This document shows positions 18,348 to 26,570 of a DNA stretch of 52,182 nucleotides, in pieces. A program made the translations under genes and the position numbers. The stretch covers positions 70,911 to 123,092 of the forward strand of contig WAHY01000002.1 of the NCBI GenBank assembly GCA_009873635.1, written 5' to 3'. Numbering within the stretch: position 1 is the first letter of the stretch; each line of letters begins with the position of its first letter. The notes beneath the pieces were generated by a model. That model was not told where the DNA came from. It made no database searches and saw only the letters and a list, made by a program, of their open reading frames with translations. The stretch is from Nitrospinota bacterium. GTDB taxonomy: Bacteria > Nitrospinota > Nitrospinia > Nitrospinales > VA-1.

Positions 18348-19646
18348 ATGAATATTTCAGAAATTGCGAAAAATGCTAATACCTCTGCGTTGGTTTTGGC
18401 CCATCTTTCTACAGATTTAAAGAATAAGACGCTTGGTTTGATGGCTGATACACTGGAGGAGAATTGTGATGCCATTTTGACAGCGAACGAAAAAGATTTG
18501 GAGTTTGCTAAAAAGGAAGGGATCGCAAGCGCATTGATTGCCAGGTTGACCCTGAATGAAGAGAAAGTGCGAGCAATGGCAAAAGGAATACGCAGTGTGG
18601 TGGCTTTGCCAGATCCGGTTGGCAGGGTGAACAGTGCAATGGAAATGGATCAGGACCTGGTGGTAAAGCAGGTTACTTGTCCCATTGGAGTGATTGGAGC
18701 TATTTTTGAGTCGAGACCCGATGCAGTCCCACAAATTTCATCATTATGCCTGAAGTCTGGAAACGCTGTGATTTTAAAAGGCGGTACCGAGGCTCAAAAC
18801 TCTAATAAGTTAATTGTCAGCCTGCTGGTGGAAGCGATAGAGAAAGTGCCTGGAGTTCCCGGGCATGCAGTTCAAATGATTGAAACGCGTTCGGAAGTGG
18901 CTGACATGTTGAAAGAGGACAAATACATTCATCTAATAGTACCTAGAGGGAGTAACTCTTTTGTGAGATATATTCAAGAGAACACAAAAATACCGGTTCT
19001 GGGTCACTCTGAAGGAGTTTGCCACGCGTACATTGATGAGTTTGCAGATTTGGATAAAGCCCTGCGAATATGTCTTGACTCAAAGCTACAATATCCTGCG
19101 GCTTGTAATGCTATGGAGACTCTTTTAGTACATAAAAAGATTGCCGAGAAAGTATTGCCTGATCTGATCGCAAAACTTAAAGAAAAGCATGTAGAATTAA
19201 TAGGTTGTGTTAAAACATGTCAAGTGGTTCCAGAGGTTGAGCCAGCGTCTGAGTCTGACTGGGATACAGAGTATACAGACCTTAAGTTATCAATAAAAAT
19301 TGTGGATAATTTCTCAGAAGCTGTGAAGTTCATCAACAAGCATGGTTCGGGACATACTGATACGATCGTTACAGAAAACCAGGAGTGTGCCGAACAGTTC
19401 CTGAATGAAGTCAGTTCATCAAGTGTTATGTGGAATGCGTCCACTCGTTTTGCGGATGGATTCAGGTATGGGCTCGGGGCAGAAATTGGCATCAGCACCA
19501 ATAGAACTCACGCCAGAGGTCCGGTTGGCTTGGAGGGACTTGTTATATATAAGTACAAACTTTATGGAAATGGTCAGGTTGCGAGTGATTACTCAGGTTC
19601 CAACGCTCGCGAATTTACACATAAACCATTAACGAACGAGTTGTGA
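18348..19646 (+). CDS. proA: Gamma-glutamyl phosphate reductase
   Basis: 432 residues. NADPH-dependent reduction of gamma-glutamyl phosphate to glutamate semialdehyde in proline synthesis. Aldehyde-dehydrogenase fold. The catalytic Cys is Cys253 in YPAACNAMETLL. Also seen: GVIGAIFESRPDAVPQI, LKGGTEAQNSN and IPVLGHSEGVCH, which mark ProA. The usual partner proB is not in the window. Likely has its own promoter in the 65-bp gap upstream. Confidence 0.96.
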   Translation: MNISEIAKNANTSALVLAHLSTDLKNKTLGLMADTLEENCDAILTANEKDLEFAKKEGIASALIARLTLNEEKVRAMAKGIRSVVALPDPVGRVNSAMEMDQDLVVKQVTCPIGVIGAIFESRPDAVPQISSLCLKSGNAVILKGGTEAQNSNKLIVSLLVEAIEKVPGVPGHAVQMIETRSEVADMLKEDKYIHLIVPRGSNSFVRYIQENTKIPVLGHSEGVCHAYIDEFADLDKALRICLDSKLQYPAACNAMETLLVHKKIAEKVLPDLIAKLKEKHVELIGCVKTCQVVPEVEPASESDWDTEYTDLKLSIKIVDNFSEAVKFINKHGSGHTDTIVTENQECAEQFLNEVSSSSVMWNASTRFADGFRYGLGAEIGISTNRTHARGPVGLEGLVIYKYKLYGNGQVASDYSGSNAREFTHKPLTNEL

Positions 19647-19656
19647 TTTACTAAAC

Positions 19657-20586
19657 GTGAAGCAAGACGATCTTAACGACCACGAGGCAATCCCTTCTGC
19701 GGAAGAGTCATCCAGTGTGAAGCAAAATGCTCCAGCCCGCTCAATGGATACCCCAATTGATTCGCCTGTATCCGGCAATTCAGAAACAGCCAAAACTGAG
19801 AACTGGTGGTTGTTCTCCTTATTATTGTCGGGAACCCTTGCAACTACCTATATGTCGGGTGGTTTGTTGTTTTCAATCAGTCTGGTCCTGATTTTAGGCG
19901 CACACGAGTTTGGTCATTTCTGGGCCAGTAGAAGAAATGGAGTGCATTCCACGCTACCTTATTTTATTCCTGCTCCTCCTGTTTTCATTGCTGGAACCTT
20001 TGGCGCTTTTATTCAGATCAAGGAGGTAATTCCTAATCGCAGAGTGCTTATGGAAATAGGTTGTGCAGGACCTATTGCAGGTTTTTTGGTGGCACTCCCT
20101 GTATTGATTTATGGATTGTCCCTTTCTCATGTATCTCCTTTAATTGGTATTGAAGGAGTGAATTTTGGCAGTTCTCTAATCTTGAATATCTGTGCGGAAA
20201 TGGTATTGGGGGTAGATCCGCAATCCCCGGATTTTAATGTTCATTTACACCCAATTGCATTTGCAGGCTGGATAGGTATGTTGGTGACCGCATTGAACTT
20301 AATACCGATTGGACAATTGGATGGAGGGCACATTGTCTTTGCATTGTCACCAAATCAACATAAAATGTTGGGAAAGCTTTTTTTTCTAGCATTATTTCCA
20401 CTGGGCTATTTTTGGACGGGATGGCTTTTCTGGGCTGTGATGATAGTTCTGGTGGGTTTTAAAACAGCCCCTTTGTTGGATGAAAAGGAAGAGTTGGGCA
20501 GAGTACACAAGGCATTGGGGGTGATATCCATTGCCATTTTTTTGGTTACATTCATTCCAATCCCATTTTCATTGCCGGGTCCATAA
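19657..20586 (+). CDS. Site-2 protease family intramembrane metalloprotease
   Basis: 309 residues with several membrane segments. The zinc-binding HEFGH is at about residues 83-87 and the second zinc motif, N-x-x-P-x-x-x-L-D-G-G, at about 214-224. These define family M50, which cleaves membrane proteins within the bilayer, often in signalling. The hydrophilic N-terminus of about 48 residues is unusual and low-complexity. No PDZ or CBS domain is seen. The start is a GTG 10 nt after proA; a later ATG at residue 30 is possible, as neither has a strong ribosome-binding site. Substrate unknown. Confidence 0.87.
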   Translation: MKQDDLNDHEAIPSAEESSSVKQNAPARSMDTPIDSPVSGNSETAKTENWWLFSLLLSGTLATTYMSGGLLFSISLVLILGAHEFGHFWASRRNGVHSTLPYFIPAPPVFIAGTFGAFIQIKEVIPNRRVLMEIGCAGPIAGFLVALPVLIYGLSLSHVSPLIGIEGVNFGSSLILNICAEMVLGVDPQSPDFNVHLHPIAFAGWIGMLVTALNLIPIGQLDGGHIVFALSPNQHKMLGKLFFLALFPLGYFWTGWLFWAVMIVLVGFKTAPLLDEKEELGRVHKALGVISIAIFLVTFIPIPFSLPGP

Positions 20587-20806
20587 CCAATTGTTATATA
20601 TAATATTAGTCGCTAGTGTGGGGGAGCTTAAGGCAGTAGAATGCGGCTAAAATATTGTTTTTCCGATACTTCTCAATGACTCTAATAAATAGGCCTGAAA
20701 TGGTAAATGAATCGAAAAAAATGGCGCATATGTATTAAATTATTGAAAATAAAAGGATTTTTTTGTCAAAATTTTGTTAAAATTGCGTATGGAATTTATA
20801 ATATTA

Positions 20807-20835
20807 TTGACAGGGGTGGGGTGCTATGTTACATT
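20807..20835 (+). promoter_or_regulatory. Sigma70-type promoter
   Basis: TTGACA (6/6) at 20807-20812, a 17-bp spacer and TACATT (4/6) at 20830-20835. Predicted start near 20842, just before the paired stem at 20848. Confidence 0.6.
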
Positions 20836-20841
20836 TGGATC

Positions 20842-20945
20842 ATCTGTGGGGTTCTGAACTTCTGTCCTTTTGTGGGGCATTTTCAATAAAAGAACATTCT
20901 TGGTTGCCATCAAGGTTTCTTTTAGAAGTTCAGTGCCCCCTTTTT
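20842..20945 (+). ncRNA. Candidate small RNA or leader RNA of about 100 nt
   Basis: The transcript predicted from the promoter at 20807 would start with a stem whose arms are 20848-20863 and 20924-20939. These arms pair over 14 of 16 positions (GGGG-tt-CTGAACTTCT with its complement), enclosing about 60 nt, and a T-tract (20941-20945) follows directly. Promoter, closing stem and terminator together look like a self-contained RNA. The 4.5S RNA loop sequence is absent and I recognise no known family. It could also be a 5' regulatory element for the gene at 21031. Confidence 0.45.
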
Positions 20946-21030
20946 CTTTCCTTCAATTTCACTCCAGAAATTCATTAATATCAAAATTATGTACCGAGAT
21001 TTCATGCAAATAAATGCACAATGGGTAAAT

Positions 21031-21846
21031 ATGAAACTTTTTGTTACGAATTTAACAATCTTTTTACTTTTTACGCTATTTAACTCAAGTTTGCATGCAG
21101 GAGGGGAGGGAACTATACCTGCGTTGCAAAAAGCGTTAATTGATATAAAGTCTTTACATAAGGACAAAGAGCTGACTTTTTTGGCTGAAAAAGAGTATCA
21201 GGTCCGAAAATATTATTATGAAATACAAAGCAAAACGCAGAGATTGGAAATATTAGATGAAGTCAGGGAGCATTTTGAAAAGGCTATAACCAAAGCTGAA
21301 GAGAAGTTTGACTCTGGTGAAGATGATGTCAGTCAATCTGCTATTACAAAGCTTAAATTAGGCCTCGCCGGTACATTGAATGATATTATCTCGTTGGACA
21401 GTGATATTAAGGTGGCACGTATCTCTCTGGCAGGAATGTTTAATGATGGTTACTCTACGGATGCAGAAATGAGCAGCTCAGAAATAGAACCAGTCATTTT
21501 CGATCATGAAGATTTTGAAAGTTGGTTGAAGGGGTTTGACACGGTTAACAACGAAACCCCAAAAGAACCGCTTTCTTTAAACTATGAACTAAAGCTGAAA
21601 ACAAGTTTTTTAAAAACTGTCGAAAACAGGGAAAAATTACATTTAGCTAAAAAAAATCGCAAAATAACACGAGCTTTGCTGGTGAGTGAAGTTGCCAATT
21701 ATGATTTTGGAATTGGAAATTCGGGTGATTTATTTGAAGCGCTCATTATTTATACCCGGGTTTTAAACGGTTATTATGAGTCGGTTTATAACTTTAATCT
21801 TGCTGTGGCGGAATTAAATCGAGCCTTATGGACAGGGAAACACTGA
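21031..21846 (+). CDS. Secreted helical protein resembling part of a TolC-family protein
   Basis: 271 residues. I start at the ATG at 21031, where a typical signal peptide begins (cleavage about residue 23, S-L-H-A); an ATG 14 codons upstream gives an unusual leader. The rest is mostly alpha-helical. The C-terminal part, with G-x-G-N-S-G-D-L-F-E-A-L-I-I-Y and the later Y-N-F-N-L-A-V-A-E-L-N-R-A-L, resembles the last helices of TolC-like outer-membrane efflux proteins. It is only about half their usual length of 400-500 residues, and no efflux genes are nearby. Its last 19 nt overlap dprA. Function uncertain. Confidence 0.6.
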   Translation: MKLFVTNLTIFLLFTLFNSSLHAGGEGTIPALQKALIDIKSLHKDKELTFLAEKEYQVRKYYYEIQSKTQRLEILDEVREHFEKAITKAEEKFDSGEDDVSQSAITKLKLGLAGTLNDIISLDSDIKVARISLAGMFNDGYSTDAEMSSSEIEPVIFDHEDFESWLKGFDTVNNETPKEPLSLNYELKLKTSFLKTVENREKLHLAKKNRKITRALLVSEVANYDFGIGNSGDLFEALIIYTRVLNGYYESVYNFNLAVAELNRALWTGKH

Positions 21847-22937
21847 AATACTGGCTGGCCTTAAATATGGTTGTTGGAGTGGGTCGGACATTATTCCATC
21901 GTTTTGTACGGGGCCTTGGGTCACCACGCCAGGTATTTTTAGCCCCAAGAGATGAATTGCTGCGAATTCACGGTGTCGGAGAGAAAGTTGTTGCTGAAAT
22001 AAAGCGCTTTGATGTAGACACTGAAACTGAGCGTGAGTTAAGGCTCGCTGAAAAAGAGGGTGTTCGGATCATAACACTGGAAAGCCCGGAATATTCGCCC
22101 CTTTTGAAAGCGATTTATGATCCTCCGCCAATTTTGTATGTCCAGGGCAAGGATCTAAATTCCATTAATTTGCCTTTGGCGGTAGTGGGAACACGTAATC
22201 CTTCAGAATATGGAAAGTTGATTACGGAAAGACTTTGCTTGAAACTGGCAACTGCTGGATTTACTATAATCAGCGGCCTGGCCAGGGGGATTGATACTCT
22301 TGCGCATAAGGCGGCGCTTTCAGCTGGAGCGGATAGTGTTGCTATTTTCGGTTGTGGGTTGGGCCACACATATCCACCAGAGAATATTAAGTTAAGACAG
22401 AAAATTGCCGAGCAAGGAACAATATTATCTGAGTTTCCTGTTTTGATGAGGCCAGAACGTAATAATTTTCCGGCCAGGAACAGGATATTGAGCGGTCTTG
22501 CCCTGGGGACAGTGGTCGTTGAAGCGGCTGAAAAAAGTGGGGCCTTGATCACTGCGGATTTTGCTCTTGAGCAGGGAAGGGAAGTTTTTGCTGTTCCTGG
22601 AAATATTTCCTCTCCTAAAAGTAGAGGTACCAATAATTTGATCAAATCAGGTGCAAAATTAGTCGATAGCCCTGAATCCATTCTTGAAGAGCTTTTGCCA
22701 GCATTTGGAGAAAGTCTAAAGGTTAAAAAAGAGGGTGTTGACCCCAAGTTTGATAGTGATCACGAGGAAAAAATATTTTCATTGTTATCATTAGAAGGCA
22801 GGCATATAGATAATTTAATTGAAAACAGCGATTTGTCTCCTGCTCAAGTTTCAGCTACACTGTTGCAATTGGAATTAAGAGGCCTTGTTCGACAGTTAAG
22901 TGAAAAGATGTATATTACGAATTACGGCGATGAATAA
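21828..22937 (+). CDS. dprA: DNA processing protein DprA
   Basis: 369 residues. Loads RecA on incoming single-stranded DNA during natural transformation. An N-terminal helix-hairpin-helix region (RIHGVGEKVVAEI) is followed by the Rossmann-like DprA domain: AVVGTRNPSEYG, SGLARGIDTLAHKAAL, GCGLGHTYPPEN, SEFP and NRILSGLA. A C-terminal winged helix (about residues 300-365) completes the usual layout. The gene overlaps the preceding one by 19 nt and is followed by topA after 15 nt; dprA-topA is a very common bacterial order. Confidence 0.96.
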   Translation: MDRETLKYWLALNMVVGVGRTLFHRFVRGLGSPRQVFLAPRDELLRIHGVGEKVVAEIKRFDVDTETERELRLAEKEGVRIITLESPEYSPLLKAIYDPPPILYVQGKDLNSINLPLAVVGTRNPSEYGKLITERLCLKLATAGFTIISGLARGIDTLAHKAALSAGADSVAIFGCGLGHTYPPENIKLRQKIAEQGTILSEFPVLMRPERNNFPARNRILSGLALGTVVVEAAEKSGALITADFALEQGREVFAVPGNISSPKSRGTNNLIKSGAKLVDSPESILEELLPAFGESLKVKKEGVDPKFDSDHEEKIFSLLSLEGRHIDNLIENSDLSPAQVSATLLQLELRGLVRQLSEKMYITNYGDE

Positions 22938-22952
22938 AATTAGTGAGGAAAT

Positions 22953-25217
22953 ATGGGTAAATCGTTACTGATCGTTGAGTCCCCCACCAAGGTCAATACT
23001 TTAAAAAAAATCGTTGGCAAAGATTTTATTATTAAAGCCTCGGTTGGGCATCTTAAAGATCTTCCCAAAAAAAAGCTTGGTGTGGATGTCGATAATGGTT
23101 TTGCTCCTGAGTACATCACGATCAGGGGTAAAGGGAAAATCCTCCAGGAGCTTAAAACTGCTGCTAAAAAGTGTGACATGATTTACCTTGCACCGGACCC
23201 GGATCGTGAGGGAGAAGCGATAGCTCACCATATTGGTAACGAAGTGGCAAGATTTACAAAAGGAAAAATTTTCCGGGTCACATTTAATGAAATTACTAAA
23301 AAGGCAGTTTTAGATTCTCTTAAAAACCCTACCGAGCTTAACAATAACCTTGTGAATGCTCAACAGGCCCGTAGAATTCTAGATCGCCTTGTCGGTTATA
23401 AGATAAGTCCAATTTTATGGAAAAAAGTTCATCGGGGGCTAAGTGCTGGTCGTGTTCAATCAGTAGCTTTAAGGATAGTTTGCGAAAGAGAGCGTGAAAT
23501 TCAAGCTTTTAAACCTAAAGAGTATTGGTCTATAACATTAGATTTGGAAGGAAGTCAAAAGCCGAAATTTCAAGCCAAATTATTTAAGATTGGTGACGAT
23601 AAAGTAGAGATTTCAAACAGGGCTGAAGTAGATGTGATCCTCAAGGACCTTGAGGGATCTGAACTCGTTCTTGATGATATTGTAAAAAAGGAAAGAAAAA
23701 GAAATCCAAGCGCCCCTTTCATCACCAGCACACTCCAGCAAGAAGCATCTCGCAAGTTAAGCTTTTCACCTAAAAAAACGATGATGCTTGCCCAGAGACT
23801 GTACGAAGGAATTTCAATCGGTAAGAAAGGGACCGTTGGTCTAATCACCTATATGCGTACGGATTCGGTAAGATTGTCTGACCAGGCACTCAATGATGTT
23901 AGAGAATATATTCCTGAAAAATATGGCAAGGAGTTCCTCCCGGAAAAGCCCAACTCATATAAAAGTAAAAAGTCTGCCCAAGAGGCTCATGAAGCGATTC
24001 GTCCCACTGATGTTCGTCTGGAGCCTAACCTTATAAAGGATAACCTTGAAAAGGATATGTACCGGCTTTACCAGCTAATTTGGTCTCGCTTTGTATCATG
24101 CCAGATGGTGCCGGCAATCCTGGATACAACCCAATTTGATATTAAGACAGGGAAGTATTTGTTTCGCAGTAATGGTTCGGTACTTAAATTCGCTGGTTTT
24201 ATGAAAGTATATGTTGAAAGCCAGGATGATGAGAAAAGCGAGGAGTCCAAGCCACAAGGGAAGGTAGATGATCGCCTTCTTCCTGCTCTCAATAAAGGAG
24301 AGATTTTAAAGACCAATGAAATACTTCCTGAACAACACTTTACACAACCTCCGCCCCGTTTTTCTGAGGCGATGCTTGTTAAAGAGCTGGAAGAAAAAGG
24401 GGTTGGCCGGCCAAGTACATATGCGGCGACCATTAGTGTGATAAAGGACAGAGATTATATTCAAAACATTGAACGACGTCTGCAACCTGTTGAACTTGGG
24501 TTTATGATCAATGATCTTCTGGTTGAATATTTTCCGGATATCATGACCACAGAATTTACTGCAAATATGGAGAACCAGTTAGACGATATTGAAGGGGGTA
24601 AGCTGGAGTGGGTGGAGGCTCTTAAAACTTTTTATGCTCCCTTCAAAGTTGACCTGGAAAAAGCTGAAGAAAAGATGAAAGACTTCAAAGCTCAGGTTGA
24701 GGAAACCGATGAAGTCTGTGAAAAATGTAATCAACCCATGATTATTAAATGGGGGCGTTTTGGTAAGTTTATGGCTTGTTCGGGTTATCCAGATTGTAAA
24801 AATACCCGGGATCTTGGAGATAAAGGCGGTGCCGATAATGGGTCTAAGACTGATGAAGTAGAAGGGAATTGTGAAAAGTGTGACTCGCCTTTAATTGTGA
24901 AACGTGGGAGGTTCGGGAAGTTTATAGCATGTTCCAATTACCCGGAGTGCAAGTTTACCAAAGCAATTGGACTCGGTATTAAGTGTCCTGAGGAGAATTG
25001 CAAGGGTGAAATTGCAGCTCGCAGGTCTAAGAAGGGAAGAACCTTTTATGGTTGCACAAAATACCCTGACTGCAAATTTACTTCGTGGGACAAGCCGATA
25101 GGGGAGGCTTGCCCGGAATGCAAGAATCCATACATGGTTGAAAAATGGAAAAAGAACGAAGACCCTTCTATTCTCTGCCCCAGTTGTGGTTTTAAGAAAA
25201 CTGATGCTGCGGCTTGA
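22953..25217 (+). CDS. topA: DNA topoisomerase I
   Basis: 754 residues. Type IA topoisomerase that relaxes negative supercoils. The TOPRIM domain has the N-terminal Glu in IVESPTKV and the D-x-D-x-E motif in APDPDREGEA. The catalytic Tyr lies in GLITYMRTDSVR. The C-terminus (from about residue 586) carries four zinc-ribbon modules: three of the kind C-x-x-C ... C-S-x-Y-P-x-C or similar, and a final C-P-E-C ... C-P-S-C. A good ribosome-binding site (GAGGA) precedes the ATG. The stop overlaps the trmFO start (TTGA). Confidence 0.97.
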   Translation: MGKSLLIVESPTKVNTLKKIVGKDFIIKASVGHLKDLPKKKLGVDVDNGFAPEYITIRGKGKILQELKTAAKKCDMIYLAPDPDREGEAIAHHIGNEVARFTKGKIFRVTFNEITKKAVLDSLKNPTELNNNLVNAQQARRILDRLVGYKISPILWKKVHRGLSAGRVQSVALRIVCEREREIQAFKPKEYWSITLDLEGSQKPKFQAKLFKIGDDKVEISNRAEVDVILKDLEGSELVLDDIVKKERKRNPSAPFITSTLQQEASRKLSFSPKKTMMLAQRLYEGISIGKKGTVGLITYMRTDSVRLSDQALNDVREYIPEKYGKEFLPEKPNSYKSKKSAQEAHEAIRPTDVRLEPNLIKDNLEKDMYRLYQLIWSRFVSCQMVPAILDTTQFDIKTGKYLFRSNGSVLKFAGFMKVYVESQDDEKSEESKPQGKVDDRLLPALNKGEILKTNEILPEQHFTQPPPRFSEAMLVKELEEKGVGRPSTYAATISVIKDRDYIQNIERRLQPVELGFMINDLLVEYFPDIMTTEFTANMENQLDDIEGGKLEWVEALKTFYAPFKVDLEKAEEKMKDFKAQVEETDEVCEKCNQPMIIKWGRFGKFMACSGYPDCKNTRDLGDKGGADNGSKTDEVEGNCEKCDSPLIVKRGRFGKFIACSNYPECKFTKAIGLGIKCPEENCKGEIAARRSKKGRTFYGCTKYPDCKFTSWDKPIGEACPECKNPYMVEKWKKNEDPSILCPSCGFKKTDAAA

Positions 25218-26551
25218 TTGTGAATGATTTTTTAACAGTTATTGGTGCGGGACTTGCCGGATCTGAGGCGGCCTGGCAGGCAGCGGAACTTGGTGTCCAG
25301 GTTGTTTTGTATGAAATGCGGCCGATAGTAAATAATCCCGTCCATAAAACTGATAATTGTGCCGAATTAGTTTGTAGTAACTCGCTGGGAAGTAACCAGC
25401 CTTATTCCGCTCCATTTATTCTTAAAGAAGAACTTCGAAGTTTAAATTCTATTGTCATCAAGTCTGGTGATAATAATACTGTCCCCGCGGGTTCAGCGTT
25501 AGCGGTTGATCGTAATTTGTTCTCTCAGGAAATCACCAGAAAACTACTTGACCACCCCAATATTACTATCAAGCGTCAGGAAATTGTTGATATTCCCGAC
25601 GCGGGTCCAGTAATCATTGCTACCGGTCCATTAACCTCTCCGAAGCTGTCAGAACAAATCTCTGAATTGATTGGCCAAAAATATTTGTATTTTTACGATG
25701 CATTGTCACCAATAGTTAATGCTGATTCGATAAATTATGAGAAAGTATTTTTTGCTTCAAGGTACGATAAGGGCGATGCGGATTACCTGAATTGTCCCAT
25801 GAATGAGGAACAGTATCATTCGTTTGTGAGGGAGTTGAAAAATGCGGAGAAAGTTCAATTTGCATCATTTGAAAAACCTGTTTACTTTGAAGGGTGTATG
25901 CCGATAGAGGTGCTGGCTGAAAGGGGAGACCGGACTTTAGCCTTTGGTCCTTTAAAACCTGTTGGGTTATCCAATCCTGAGACGGGAGAAAAAGCTTTTG
26001 CGGTAGTTCAGTTACGAAAGGAAAACCGTGAAAGCACTGCGTACAATCTCGTTGGGTTTCAAACCAAACTGACTTACCCTGAGCAGAAAAGAGTTTTTTC
26101 TATGATACCGGGATTGGAAAACGCCGAGTTTTTCCGTTTAGGTGCTATTCATCGCAATACTTATATAAACTCTCCCAGTCTTTTGACTGGCGAACTGGAA
26201 TTAAAAAGTAAGCCTGGTTGTTATTTTGCCGGGCAGATAACCGGAGTGGAAGGCTATGTTGAGTCATCAGCGATGGGGCTCCTGGCAGCTGTAAGTGCCG
26301 TAGCAAAAATAACTGGCAGGCCTTATTCGCCACCTCCTGTCGACACGGCATTGGGCGCGTTGATCAATTATTTGGTCAATTCTAAAAGTAAAGGGTTCCA
26401 ACCTATGAATATAAACTTTGGTTTGTTCTGGTCTGAAGATATGAAGATTCGCGATAAGAAAATAAGAAACCAAAAAATTGCTATGAATGCTATTGCGAAG
26501 ATTAATGAATGGAAGAATGGATTAAAGAATTTTATCCCTGCTCACTCATAA
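25214..26551 (+). CDS. trmFO: Methylenetetrahydrofolate-tRNA-(uracil-5-)-methyltransferase
   Basis: 445 residues. Folate- and FAD-dependent enzyme making 5-methyluridine at position 54 of tRNA. The N-terminal FAD motif is VIGAGLAGSEAAW, followed by LYEMRP. TDNCAELVCSNSLGS and FEGCMPIEVLAERG, which hold the Cys residues used in catalysis, are both present. I start at the TTG overlapping the topA stop, in line with coupling elsewhere in the window; the GTG at 25220 is an equally possible start. dprA-topA-trmFO is a common gene order. Convergent with the GspE-type gene, only 19 nt away. Confidence 0.95.
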   Translation: MIVNDFLTVIGAGLAGSEAAWQAAELGVQVVLYEMRPIVNNPVHKTDNCAELVCSNSLGSNQPYSAPFILKEELRSLNSIVIKSGDNNTVPAGSALAVDRNLFSQEITRKLLDHPNITIKRQEIVDIPDAGPVIIATGPLTSPKLSEQISELIGQKYLYFYDALSPIVNADSINYEKVFFASRYDKGDADYLNCPMNEEQYHSFVRELKNAEKVQFASFEKPVYFEGCMPIEVLAERGDRTLAFGPLKPVGLSNPETGEKAFAVVQLRKENRESTAYNLVGFQTKLTYPEQKRVFSMIPGLENAEFFRLGAIHRNTYINSPSLLTGELELKSKPGCYFAGQITGVEGYVESSAMGLLAAVSAVAKITGRPYSPPPVDTALGALINYLVNSKSKGFQPMNINFGLFWSEDMKIRDKKIRNQKIAMNAIAKINEWKNGLKNFIPAHS

Positions 26552-26570
26552 GAGCTTAAGCTGAATTTTA

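Larger units (their letters stand above)
20587..21030 (+). other. Intergenic region with promoter and structured RNA candidate
   Basis: About 440 bp, AT-rich. A 60-codon frame at 20707-20889 has no protein-like composition and runs through the promoter described below, so I do not call it a gene. The supported contents are the promoter at 20807-20835 and the hairpin and T-tract at 20848-20945. Confidence 0.6.

Noticed and set aside
20707-20889. 60-codon frame in the gap before the TolC-like gene
   Set aside because: Runs through the promoter and into the structured RNA candidate; starts without a ribosome-binding site and looks like AT-rich chance.
20842-20945. 4.5S (SRP) RNA
   Set aside because: Size and closing stem would fit, but the conserved GGAAGGAAGCA-type apical loop is absent.
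22115-22747. 210-codon minus-strand frame in dprA
   Set aside because: Antisense to conserved DprA motifs, with no recognisable protein features.
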